A stretch of DNA of 60,000 bases from Takakia lepidozioides (GCA_030704615.1 CM060733.1:58034001-58094000); one strand, 5' to 3'; shown: positions 12,541-24,478, counted from the first letter of the stretch. Numbers and translations are program-made. The notes: generated by a model not told the origin, from the sequence alone.

Positions 12541-15400
12541 GGCTTCGAGCCGCGGACGGCCTCGAAAGTAATTTCACTGCGTAAAAACTAAAACCATCAT
12601 TCCCCACCGCTGGGAAGCCACGCGGCGGATGCTGGCTCATCCAACCGGTTCTCCCGGGAAACCGTATTTACCGGGGGGTAGATGTGTCCCCCCTGTAGGG
12701 AGCTAGCGGGAAGTGACGTTTTAGGTGGAACTCAATCATACCGGGCGGTAAATGATACCCATCCGGCCCGGGCGGCCCGTCGACCGTTCCCCTGGTTCGT
12801 ACCAGGGGTAGGTAGGGTTGGGTCAACCTAATCTTAACCCACACTCTTTCTGCTAATTCCTAGAGTGGTCAACTTATTATCCAGTAATTTATTTACTTAT
12901 AATTATGCAAAAATACTCGCCTTGTCCTGCAAGAGACTCAGATTTTAAATCTCAGTGACGACAGTGACCACCTTCTTTTCGGAAACATGGTGTACTAGGT
13001 TATTTTTTTAATTCGCCACTCTTTTAATAAAGTTTCATCAGAGCCTCTGTCCCTGTTCTCTTAAAATTAAAAAAACACATTTTCGTGGGATACGTATGGA
13101 GTATAATGTAAAAGGAGGGTAAAATTAAGGGGTCCTAATAGTTGATGGTCCACGGCAGGCTGGAACGACACGCAGGGCCCACACAAAGGCGCCAATCATT
13201 GCGCCTCGTTTTTACCACCTACATAATCAGGGACCGTATATCCTCCCATACCAGTGTACATACATAGTTTATAGGTACTAATGTACCTACCCCCTATATT
13301 CTATATTTTCACTCTACCTACCTACTTATCTAGATTTTCCGCTGTCAAGGCTTTTTTGAAACGAAAACAAAATACCTACTAGAAAAAAGATTCTAGTACG
13401 GAATTATCACCATAATTAGACTTTTCCGACAATACTAGTTTTATCTACATAAAATCGGGTGCAAGGAAAACAGCGCAATTGTGGATGTGGGTGGATGGAT
13501 AAGTGTGGGCTGACGGATGAAGACATTCCCAGCCCAAAAATGGTAGCCTGTTAAGAGGGATGACCCATTGTAGTTAGCCTACTATTTATTTATTTTCAAA
13601 TAATTTTAATAAAGAAAGGAGAAGGAGGCCCTTTTAATCAAATTAATTTAACTACTGTTGCCTTATGGCTTGGAGGAGGGACGGTTTCATGACAGAGGAC
13701 ATATCCCAAACTACGTGTGTAATTACGAAAATATTTCTACTAAATTAGGCCATCCAGTGTGCACGTTTTACTTGTGAAAGCCCTCAAAGTATTTCTATGT
13801 CTTGATAGGTACTACCTAGTCTATTCCAGCCCTAATAATGGGAAATAATTTAGAGGACCAGTTGGCAGAAGCAGGGCCACCTAATATGACAGGTGGTTCA
13901 ACCCCTGAATTAATTCATTGGTGGTCGAGCCAATGGGGTGTGGGCCCCCTCCACTTTACGCTCATCAGTCGCGCAACAAAAAACCCTTCCTCCAAGGTCT
14001 GATTTATCCCATATCGTTTGGCCGCATCGCGCACCTAGGTTATAGCCCCAACCTGTCTACGGAAAAGCGTTCGCCAGCTGCGTCATCCATCCGTCCCTCG
14101 AGGCAATGGTTTGGAGACCCTACCACCGGTTTACCCGAAAGGGTGGGGCGCATCCAGCCCCACAATCAGACTGCGAGACACCTCTTTACCCTTTTCTGTC
14201 AATCATACTAGGTGCTGTGTAGCACGCAAAGACGACCCCTTTTCTTTACTTTAAATAGATAAATATATATTTTCACAAATCCAAGGAATGTGAAAAAGCA
14301 ACGGTGGGCAGAGGTCACATGGAAAAGGTCCCCGGCTCAAATAATTGTTCATGCAGGAATGAGTAGCGGCCCCCCCCCTTTTTGTCCCTTGGGGCCAGTA
14401 GGGAAATAATGCAGGCCTTCAGATTCCACCTGGATTGCGTGTATCTCACAGACCATCGTACTTCCATTTAACCTAATTTTGACTTCCAAAATAAAACGAG
14501 AAACAAACAAAACAGAATAGTCAGTGAATTTCTGGTCTTTTTTGTCGAGTAGCGCATTACCGTGTATTGATGGCCATTTTAGACGACTAATGTAGCCCAG
14601 ACGGTCGCAGAGATTAAATTATGCCCACTTATGTATAAATAGAACGACTATTGGAACTGAAAGTAAAAGAGCCAGCTGGACAAGGTCATGTAATATTACT
14701 GAAATTCAATTAAATTATTATTCTTTAAGTCTACAGACCATATCAGTCAATGGCTGCTTGAAGTGGATCTTTTTGCTTGACGCCATTGACTCGCCATTAA
14801 GACAGAAAATGAGAGACTGACGGTCGAAGGCAAATGTTGAGGGATTGAACCCAGGGTCGTCCTGGTTATGCGTACAGTTGATGATGGATGGATGGATGGA
14901 TGGATGTGCTAGAGTGGAAGTGGATGAGCGATTCCTTGCCCCGCGCCGGCGTTACGCGGCACGACAGCCGGCTGTAAGTTAGTCGTCTCTCTCGTCTTGC
15001 TCTCGACGGCGATGTGCTGCATGCGAGAGATGTGGCGTCTCTGCCTGCATGAGCTCGCAGTGCTGAATCTTTCGGATTCCATCGTTTAATATAATTTTCA
15101 TGTCACAGATGTGCGAATTCTGGTGAACTTTTTGTGTTTTTCAAACGAGGATTGCTCCGCAGAATCGAGGAACAGAGCTGAAAGTGGGATGAAAGTTCAT
15201 TCTAGTACCTCCATTCTACAAGTACATAAAGTGTGAGCACTGGAATGCTGTCCAGATGACTACGATTTTATCTCGAAAAAGTGTTAAAGGTTCCCGGGAA
15301 CGTAGTGTCCTGGGGCCTCCACATTCTCGTGTAAGTGAGGGGAAGCCATAGATTCTGAATTAGGATCAGTGAGTTGAAGAACGATGCCTTTACCTGGAGA
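12541..15400. other. Gene-free intergenic stretch
   Basis: No gene recognised. Visible structures are a small hairpin at about 12790-12810 (CCCCTGG, six-base loop, CCAGGGG), scattered GGTAC/GTACC words at 13230-13320 and 13800-13820, and a GGAT microsatellite at about 14884-14906. A B-box-like phrase (GATTGAACCCAGGGTC, near 14853) has no matching A box. Confidence 0.45.
14884..14906. repeat. GGAT microsatellite
   Basis: About five uninterrupted copies of the tetranucleotide GGAT. Confidence 0.9.
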
Positions 15401-15699
15401 AAGTCTTCTAGTCGCATGGATCCCTTACATCAAGGCAGTATCTCCTTAGATTAGTATGCGGGAGAAGTGCGGACCCTGTCCACTATTTTGATAAACAGGA
15501 AGAGTATGGTCCAACAACTCAGCGAAGGGACCCAATGGTCTGCCTTCCTTGCCTCAGGTGGGACGAAGCTTGAGCTCCCAGAGTTCAAGAGAAAATGGGA
15601 TGATCCACGAAATTACATCTCGAGAATGTTTGGGATCTGGATTATAAATGTCTAGCGTGTTTCTTCACAGTGTGTATACGGAAGACACTGCGTTGTCGG

Positions 15700-16350
15700 C
15701 TGCACGCTATGTGAAATGGTTACGTATTGCCATGTATGTACCTCCCTGAACAGAACTCAACTAACCAAATTGTACTGGTCACGACTTCAACGTCTACTTA
15801 CTGCAATCTCAACCCTGAACTTCCACGAAACTTACATCTAATGACACCCTTCACGAATCCAGGCACTCGAAGTCTACGTAGGCCACTTTTGTGGAGTAGT
15901 ATCCGGGCTACCCAAGCAGGCCTGGTCCCCAGAACTCCCCACAATCGTCGCTTATAACTACCACAGCTTTAGGGCTGCACCGTGACACACCGAGTTCAGG
16001 GAAAGAAATGAACGACCTAGAATTGTCTCTAGGCTGCGGTTAACGGTATACACAGAGGTCGATACATTCTCATAGCCACTGATTACACTACCAAGTGGGT
16101 AGAGGTCTGTGTTTATAAGACCTTCTCGAGATACTCTCAGGTCAACTGGCGGACGGACCAGGATTTCCTCAAAGTCCGCTCCACCAATTTTGAAGGAATG
16201 TGAACAATACTTTGTGGGCTGCGACGAATTCAGCTTGGAGGGGAACTGCTGTCCGAGTGAAACCAAATTTCAGATACAGTTACATTCGCAGGCAACCCAC
16301 TTATCAACCAGCCTGCGAACTTCCCAAGAAAACTTCTTCCTCTAGTGCTC
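15700..16350 (+). pseudogene. Ty3/gypsy integrase relic
   Basis: Around 16065-16125 one frame reads LIATDYTTKWVEVCVYKT, matching the integrase-core phrase of plant Ty3/gypsy elements (xxATDYxTKWVEA) with the first catalytic Asp. It continues FSRY and RTDQDF, resembling the family's second Asp motif (SDxGxxF). Surrounding frames are broken by stops, no polyprotein can be followed and no LTRs were found. This is an old fragment. Confidence 0.6.
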
Positions 16351-16829
16351 AGCTGTAGCATTCTTCCTAGCGACTGCGAACCCTGAACATTAATTGTCTC
16401 AGCACTTGAGGTGGAAGAACTCTAGTCATATTTCGTGCATTTGTTCCCTTGCCAGCACGCCCCATCTGGCTTTGTATGTAATCCGCATTTGCGTCTGTTT
16501 CACCTCTTCCTGAACCGTCACTACTACCAGCCAGCCCTTGTGGTAATCTTTGTGTGTCATGAACTTCTGATAATTTGTCATATCTAGCTCGGGAAGCAAC
16601 TTATCCGATCAGTGACAGCATCTTCTTTTTTTCTTTTCTTTTTGTAAACAGGGATCATAGGCCCTGGACATTTATTCAGTTTATTGTGGGGAAAAAAATT
16701 TAAAACCCGGATGACACCATCTCATATCGAGAGAGTGATCAAGAACCAAGCAAGGGGACAACTAATTAAGGTTGTATTAAGGTGGATCTACTCTTAAGGG
16801 CGATTAACATCAGACTCGGAGAAAATCAG

Positions 16830-16960
16830 GCATGCCTCTGCGTGAGCATGGTCACGTGAGCGCAGTTGTGCTCACGCCACGTCACCTTGCGCCAATGCCA
16901 CATCACGGGGCTCACTCCACATCATCACACTTGAAGACCGCGTCACCACGCGCCCAAGAG
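16830..16960. repeat. Left motif cluster, candidate subterminal repeats
   Basis: GCGTGAGC, CGTGAGCG and GCTCACGC are followed by CCACGTCAC, CCACATCAC and CCACATCATC. The cluster resembles 28420-28545. It may be a transposon subterminal region or an independent small repeat. Confidence 0.5.
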
Positions 16961-17159
16961 GAAATGGAGTGTATTCCCGCGGATTGGCACCCTTTACCGC
17001 GGAAACAAGATGGACGACATAATAAAAGGCCGTGGTCATTCCCACCTGAAAGCAACAGATGAATAAATGATGGATGAATGTACAGTTGGATGATAAACAT
17101 ATGGATGAGTGTGAAAAATGAATGTAGATGGATGAATGAGGGATGGATAAGAGTCAAAT

Positions 17160-17425
17160 GGATGAATGTATAATGGATGTTGAGCAATGAAAAACATTCA
17201 TGACAGGAAGATGCATGAGTAAAACTTTAGACGAATGCACAACGTATATGACATAAGTGTGGACGGTTTGTGGGGTGGATTAAAGAGTACAGAGGATGAA
17301 TGTACAATGGAGGTTGAACAAAGGAAAACATTCATGAATGGAGCACGCATGAATACACTGTAGATGAAAGCACAATGGATATGACAAGAATGAGGGAGGT
17401 TTTGTGAGATGAATTCATACATATT
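17160..17425. repeat. Two-copy tandem repeat, period 134 bp
   Basis: Copy 1 (17160-17293) and copy 2 (from 17294) share order and phrases: GGATGAATGTA, GTTGA, AAAACATTCATGA, TAGA, GCACAA, TATGACA. A degenerate run of ATGGATGAATG words precedes them at 17055-17160, suggesting an older, longer array. Confidence 0.75.
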
Positions 17426-18551
17426 GCAATTTAAATGGTAGTTGATGGTAGTTTTTTCTTTCCAAAGGAACAATTACGGTGGAGGAAGCGGATTCAACAT
17501 TTTCCAAAGAGGATGAAACAGAATATTAAAAGAACATAGTTCAGTCTGACTCAGAGTCAGTACAATGTATCCTCACTTCATCTGCATCTAAGTCTAAGTA
17601 TTTAAGAACTCCGGATCTACGTTGGCTACACCTACGGCGGGGCAGTAAAAATTCAAGGGATAGGGACTCGGCCGCGTGAAGTGTCATTGCTTTGGCATAA
17701 TCAGGAAGCAGAAAATTGGAAAGGGGGCTTTCGAAAACAGACTCGCCACAAATGACTATATCTCCTAAAGATCCACCGCTGCCTTTCCTGAAAGACAGCC
17801 TGAAAAAGTTATTATTGTAACTTTGATGTTATTGAGAAATTGAGTATGACTCCCAAAGTGGGTTTAACACTTACTCACATGAAAAGTCGTTGTCGACCTG
17901 CTTATCTTCGGGATCGTCATCATTTCGAATTTGAATCCAATCAGTCTGTGTGCCTGAAGTGGAGCCAGACAAAAGGGGGAGGAGCACTGTGTTGTAGAGG
18001 TCAGAATCACCCTCCATGCCAAAAAGGCTTCTTCCGCCTGCCTTGCATGCATGGTAAGTTGCTCATGCACCAGACAGGAGGACATGAACAGTTTGGTGGG
18101 GGGGATTTAAGCAGATGGAAACTGGTGAAAGAAAATCAATTCGGAAGGGAGAGAACGAACATGTGGACACAGAAAGATCGACCACCCATGTAGAGTGGTG
18201 GCTGCATGACTCCAGCAGTATTTGCATGAACGCTGGGGATTTTTCCTTTGCACCTCTCCAGGGAGTGCCATATGGTCTCTTCAGAGTCTGACTGGACTGC
18301 ATGAAGTTGTACAAAATGTCATCGACATGCGGCTCATAGGGGGGGTTGACGAAACAACCCTGGTAAGAAATCTCAAAGCTGCGAATGGAGGATGATGTCA
18401 TTGAGGTGCGAATCATCCGCAGGCAGATCGCCTCGAACATCCTCGTCTGCCAAAGATAGCAGGTTAGTGTGCTAAACACAATCTATAGTGGAAGTGTGTA
18501 CATCGGCTATTCAGAACTCAGGCACAAAACAATCATTTTTATCACGAATCG

Positions 18552-18575
18552 GTGATGATCGGTGTCGATCATGAC
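18552..18575. repeat. 24-nt near-palindrome in intron 8
   Basis: It begins GTGATGATCG and ends CGATCATGAC, a near-perfect inverted pair of the same 24-nt length as the sites in introns 1 and 5 of the same gene. Confidence 0.6.
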
Positions 18576-19884
18576 AGATTCTTCTAGAGTGGAGCTGCAG
18601 AGAACATTGAAACTTATCATGAAAGCACAAGCAGAAGGGAGACGGCATACCAGCTGACCAGGGAAACCCCCTTTCACAAGGTAGAGGCTGTTCACATAAT
18701 TCCATGTGCGCAAAACTTCAAACCCTGAAGACTTAAGGTATGATGCCAATGCCCGACGACTATCTTTGTCACATGACTGAAAAAGCAGAAGTGTCCCTGC
18801 ATCAGAGAGGGATTATTACAGAACCCGAACACCCAACTCCAGTAGTTGTCCTCGAATTTGTTCCAACCTGGCGTCTTGCCCTTTGGAAGAACTTCTGGCA
18901 CAGTCTGGCCATCCGGGATGTCGAGAATGACAATGTCAGCCGCATATGTTTTCTCACACCGCACACGAAGGTGGGACCTGTGCTCACCTGCAACAGACAT
19001 GTTTTTTTTAAGAACGATGGCAAGAATGTTTTCAAAGAACCAGACTGAAATACTGCCAATGAAACTTTCAGAGAAAAAGGAAAGAAACTGGAATTCTCAT
19101 CAGGTTGAGAGATTATGTTGTCCCAGGTAGGCGAAGACACCCCAGTGTATCCTCTCTTTCGACTCTGCATCATCGACAGCCAACCCTCATTGACAATTTT
19201 AATCTCTCCTGCCGAATCAGAACAGGAAGGGTGTGGCTTGGCATCGAACACGCACTGAACTGTGCGGGTATATCTTCCAGCAGTGAAGTCCTGCCCACTC
19301 TCCATCTCATTTTCCTTCTCTTTCCCCTTGTCTTTTTCCTTCTCTTTGGACTTGTCTTTGTCCGTTGGCTTTGCTGGTGAGATGGCTATGACATCAAGAG
19401 CCTTGTCTTTTGGTCTATGGCCCGCCTTCATTCCCTTCTGCGGCGTTCCTTGAGCATCAGGCTCCTTGGCAGCCAATGTTGCTATGTTTCTTTGGTACTC
19501 TTCGTCAGTCAGAGGCGCCAGCATCTCAGCATTATTGTTCAAATATTTCATATGTTGTTCTTGAAAGGTCGTGTGCTCCGGTGGGCAGTCAAGGTACCAG
19601 CCACAGTCTCTGAAGTGAGAAGGACTCCAGTCCTTCAATATCCCTGCAGTATACATGGTTGGATCGTTTGCAGGGTCCGACCACATGTCAAGATAGTCTG
19701 GAATACCGCTCAGGTGATTTCCTTCCATAAGCACATATTTCGTGTACCTGTTAAACAAGAGATAAATCCCAACCCACCAAAGCGCGAAGTGAGTAAGATG
19801 CAAGTAGCACAAAATGAAAAAAACATGGAATGAAATGGCTCTGAGAACTGCTCCAAGGACCTTTCAGGACCACACCACAGCTCC

Positions 19885-20642
19885 GGATGTGAATGTCGTC
19901 AACGCCATTCAAAACATTCCATTCAATGATACTGTAAATACACCCTAATCCACGTGAATGCAAACTCTCGCTTTGGAATGACACAGAGATAGAAGTGAAT
20001 GTCGTCAACGACATTCACTTTGGATTTGTGAATACACTGCTAATCAAGCCTAATGATTTCTTAAAAGAGCAAAATCATTGGATGGAAATCAGAAACTCGA
20101 GTAAGGAACCCTCCCCAAAAACTCAATGGACATTCATAACGAACATAACACTGAGGACCTCATAATAACACTGGATGTGAATGGCGTCAATGCCATTCAC
20201 AAAATTACGAACAAGGAACCAATTAATACACCCTTAGCTCCCAATCCATGTAAATTCAAATTGTAGCTGGTGAATGACACAGACATAGAAGTGAATGTCG
20301 TCAACGACATTCACTTTGGATCTCTGATAACACAGCTAATCAAGCCTCAAGATTTCTCGCAAGAGGCAAAAGCAATGCAAAACAACTGAATGTCTGCATT
20401 GACATTCAGCAAACTGAAGTGAGGAACCCTCACTGTAAATTCTATGGACATTACAAAAACTTACATAACTCTGAGGACCTCTCAACAACTCTAGATGTGA
20501 ATGTCGTCAACGCCATTCAGGGACATTATCAATTCTAATTAGGGACACTATAATTACACCCTAAGCTCCTAATCCAGGTGAATTCAAATTCTCGCTTAAG
20601 AATGACTCAGACAAAGAAGTGAATGTCGTCAACGACATTCAA
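19885..20642. repeat. Intron 5 tandem array with seven 24-nt palindromes
   Basis: Three diverged units begin near 19885, 20173 and 20493 (periods about 288 and 320). Each unit has one imperfect 24-nt palindrome near its start (19889, 20177, 20497) and one near-perfect palindrome (19995, 20291, 20619); an extra one lies at 20386. The best form has left arm GTGAATGTCGT, a two-base centre CA, and right arm ACGACATTCAC. The sequence between palindromes is less conserved than the palindromes themselves. Confidence 0.9.
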
Positions 20643-22508
20643 TTTGCATCTATGATTTCAAACCTTATGAAGCCAAATTATTTCCCAAAAAGTGCAGTAG
20701 AGTTTCCAGTATGATATTGCACCTGTACACAACTCGCATCATGGCCCACTCTCCTCCAACCTGACTGTCAAAGTCGTTGGACCGTAAAATGTTACTATCT
20801 TTCGAGAACTCCCGGAAAAAACAGTATCTCCAGGTGAGACCTTTCCACTTCCTTATGTATACCTCCAATGACATTTGGGGAGGGGAAACAATCGAAATGT
20901 TCAAGTCCTTCAAAGTCTGATCCAGCACAATGACGGCGCGTTTATCGAGCTGCAAATTGTATATTTGTCAGTATTGCAAATAAAATACTCATCACATAAT
21001 TGAAGAAAAGAAAGCGACTTATTTGAATACACACCTGACTCCAAAATGTAGCCTTGTGGAGCCAGTTATCAAACACCAAATCACTGATTCCTTCCACCTT
21101 TGTGCCAGGCTGTATGGTGCTCTTTGGGAACTGATTCAAGTCCTTTACTGTCTGATCTGAGTTCCATATCTCCAGCCACCTTACTTTTGTTTGTGGGTCA
21201 ACCATGGATATAGCCAGCCGGTGCAATTTCTCCTGTTGCATCTCCGGATGCACATGCTTGTCATAGTGAGATTTGATCCATTGAAGGAACTCAGAACCAA
21301 GTCCAGGATCTAGTATTCTAACCTGCTTTCCGAAGGCGGACATCAATTTGGTTCTTCGCACTTCAAACTCCTTTTTTATTGCTGCTTCCACACCCTTTGA
21401 TGTCCTTAGTTCCTCTGGTGTAGTGCGGTAATATTCGGATTTTCCCTTCTCAGCTGCCTCTGCTAGTTCTTGCTGCATTGATTCAAATAGTGATTAGCAC
21501 CGAAGGGACTACAAACATGTATTCGAAAAGTAAACTGAGTACAGACTCGGGCTTACCGCATACATGTACTCCAGAAACACCTCTCGAGTCAAAGAATACC
21601 AAGTGCATGCAGCTCTTCCTGTTTCGTACTTCTTGATTATATTGGAGGGGAGTACTGTCCGAAAATCATCCAGCTTCATTAGACCAATCCTCTGAATTCG
21701 GAATAGTGTGCGGACCAAGCTTGTTGTCACATGCGATTTCTCTGTCGATCTGCAAAAACATTGGAAACATTGCATTCCTTAACACTATTTTTTTGGGATT
21801 AACAAGACACTACAGAGGGAATGCAATCTCTAGGATGACTTACTTGTTCACGTCGTGCATAGCTGTAAGAAGCCTAGCGATGTCGTTTCCTGGATCCAAA
21901 ACCATTGCCTCCACAGCAACATGCTTGTCTTTGTCTTTCACATGGTGTTTGTATCCCATCCATGCCAGCAATCGGTGGTTGCCGTCCCAGACGTAGAACA
22001 TGTGGTTGCAGAATTGCTGGGTGTTATTTCCCATCATGAGGCCCAGCTCGAACTCTTCATTGGCATTTTTCTAGCACTCATCCCAGGTATCACTGATCTC
22101 TGGAGACACTAATGTGCTTTTCCCATTTATATCCGTTAGTGACACATAAAAAACTTGTGCACCAAGTCTGTATCCATGCACGAAATCACTCTCCAATTTT
22201 GTTATGTCATGGGAAAGAGGTGGACGCACAACAGACATAGATATCATCCGGCACAAAGGGATGTCCAGACGCCCTCCAGATACGAGCATGTCCCTTATAA
22301 CCTCCCGAGAGTTTACCTTCTGGAATGACATGAGTTCTTTCACCTTGTCAAGGTAGTGCACTTCAGATTCATCTGCTTCATCGTTATTCTCTGAGCTTTT
22401 TCCAGACTCGTCCCCATCTCCAGATCTTTTCTCCTCTGATCCTGTAGGCTTGGACCTCACAGTTTTCTGCACGATGCCATTCAAATCTGACTGAGTAATG
22501 TGCAAATA

Positions 22509-23246
22509 GTGAACGGCGGTAACGACCATCACTCTGTCTCGACGAAACTCACAATGAATGGTGTGAAACAAATTCAGAACCATCTACACAAGCAAAGCTG
22601 ATCCTGCCGAATTCAAAATAAAAGCGAGAGCGATAGCGAACAACGTTAACGACAATCACAAAAGACAAGGACCTGCCGGATCGGTGTTGTGTAATGACAT
22701 ATATGTGTAAGTGATTGGTGGCAACGATATTCAGTATAGTTTAGGGCGGACAGTAAGTGCAGATTATTCAGATTGACTCCATTGTGATTATCGTCGCAAG
22801 CATTCACGGTTTCCTGTCTATGTCGAGAGTACTTTCCAATTGATACTCTACCTGAATCTACAATATGGTCTTCAAATCTTTGATTGGCGGTACCGCCTTT
22901 CCACTTCTCTATCTGTTCAATCTCATACAAAGAAAATGCATTGCAATACATTATGACTGACTATGCCGACCCTCACTCTCTCATCAAACACATAGGTAAA
23001 TAAATCTCATGAGGAGAATCGAATGGCGTTAACGACGCTCGCAATTCAGTAGACTTCAATCACATGTTCCTGCTAAAGAAGGGAACATGAATGACTGCTT
23101 GAAAGGCAATCAGACAGACTGTATGATCTAAACAACGGTGAATGACGGTACCGTCAGTCACCCACTCATTGTGCGGTAAACCCTTAACAGAGGAGTAGAA
23201 AGCAAATCACCGTTGTTTCATGGTGATGGTCGGTAGCGACAAACAA
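22509..23246. repeat. Eight dispersed 24-nt palindromes or near-palindromes in intron 1
   Basis: Sites start at 22509, 22636, 22711, 22784, about 22880, 23019, 23138 and 23223. They are not in an obvious tandem unit. Their arms vary in sequence but most open GTGA or GAAT, keep a GCGT/CGGTA-like centre and close with a TCAC-like end. Length stays at 24 nt while sequence drifts, unlike simple duplication. Confidence 0.7.
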
Positions 23247-23623
23247 TCCCTTTCTGGGACATTCCACTCAATCTCTACGCAGATCTTCAACAATGAAATG
23301 TAAGTTAGAGAAAACTTACTGGCGCCTTCTTAGGTTTTGAAATTGGATCCCCTTCTGCAGCTTTCCTCTTCCCTCTCACATCTACTGGAATTTTTGTCTG
23401 CTCTAGGGTTTCTGGACCTTCTCCCTTCAGCATTCCTCGTACTTCCACCTCCTTCAGTTTCCCTGCGAGTCATCTCTGCATCCACAGGCTGGTTTCCAAC
23501 GGGCACTGTTATCGCTGACTGTGTCACAGCCGCTGCCTCAGTCTCGGTCTGCTCTTGTGAATCAGTCTTCGCGTTCACCTGCTGCCTTGGCCCTGTGTTC
23601 TCCAACAAACGACGCCTCGTCAT

Positions 23624-24478
23624 TTACTCTCTTGCTCTGCGTCTCTCTCTAAGGGAAGTAAAATAAAGAGACTTTCTTCTCTTTCGTATTGTAGAAGGAA
23701 CCATCTCCAGCTTGACTACCACTCTCCCTCTAAGCGCGAAAAGTAGAAAAACGAAGTGACTCCCGATTTCTTGCGGGATTGCGTGCGTTGTTGCTTGTCT
23801 CTAGAAGCATCGGATTCCCTCTCGCGTACCGTTACACATAGTCGTTCCCTTATTAGTGCACATGCCAACAATTAGTGTACAGCTGTTCGTATTCAGTTAT
23901 CGATGTCTGACGTGTGTCGCCCAAAATAACGGCGTGTTCTTTATTAGAACGGTTTCAATATTTAAAAATAACAGCGAATCCCAGAAATCTTGGCGCACAG
24001 TCTTATACAAATATATGTAAATGAACGAGAGTTTGATGACAAATTTTGGGATATCATACACGGTCATCCTTGTTAGCCAACCCCACGTTCGTTTCACATT
24101 TTGAACTTTTCAGGTGCGCATGATCATTGGTAGTATTATAAAGATACATTTACTTAATCTACAATCCCACCCTCAGATCCTGTGGCATGCTTCCAGGAAG
24201 TCGGCTTGTTATTGTGTTTATTGATGAGGTTCTGATAACACAGTTTAACAGCTGCCGACATTGCTCCTAGGGATATTCTGACCACTGGGCCCACAAGAAA
24301 AGTAATTAAAATGGACGGCTGCATATCTGGAAGAAATAACAGAATATGCACAGTCGTCATCTGAGCTTCCTTCGCCATATTCTCTGCTCATTCTTCAACT
24401 GTGTTCTGGAGACATCAGTAAACCGATTTACACTGAAGGTCTGCGATAGCAAGGTATCAACGTACGCGAGGAAGGAAG
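23624..24478. promoter_or_regulatory. Shared divergent upstream region
   Basis: 855 bp between the two head-to-head genes. No gene is seen here. It would have to hold both promoters. No specific core element is claimed. Confidence 0.35.

Larger units (their letters stand above)
17871..23623 (-). pseudogene. ParB-like domain fused to beta-class DNA-methyltransferase-like domain; disrupted copy
   Basis: Ten exons: 23320-23623, 21844-22490, 21557-21749, 21035-21472, 20723-20949, about 19089-19747, 18820-18987, 18651-18796, 18161-18446 and 17871-18061, about 1,085 residues. Exon 2 carries a ParB/sulfiredoxin-like core: VRPPLSHDI, then FYVWDGNHRLLAWMGY (about 21957-22000). A central region of unknown type follows, including a Lys/Glu-rich linker in exon 6. 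The C-terminal part follows N4/N6 (beta-class) methyltransferase order: ADIVILDIPDG at the motif IV position, TLLLFQSCDKDS and LKSSGFEVLRTWNYV, then WVVDLSVST and HACKAGGRSLFGMEGD at the motif I position. Bacterial ParB-MTase fusions share this domain order. Lesions: exon 1 changes frame, an in-frame TAG lies at 22071-22073, and the exon 7/8 step is either a 23-nt intron or a one-base deletion. The coding style of the remainder suggests recent decay or an active relative elsewhere. Confidence 0.65.

Noticed and set aside
14740-14890. SINE-like B box near 14853
   Set aside because: No A box at the right distance and no tail, so no SINE call is justified.
19885-20642. CRISPR-like regularly spaced palindromes
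   Set aside because: Spacing is irregular, the flanks are themselves related repeats, and the array lies in a eukaryotic intron with no cas genes.
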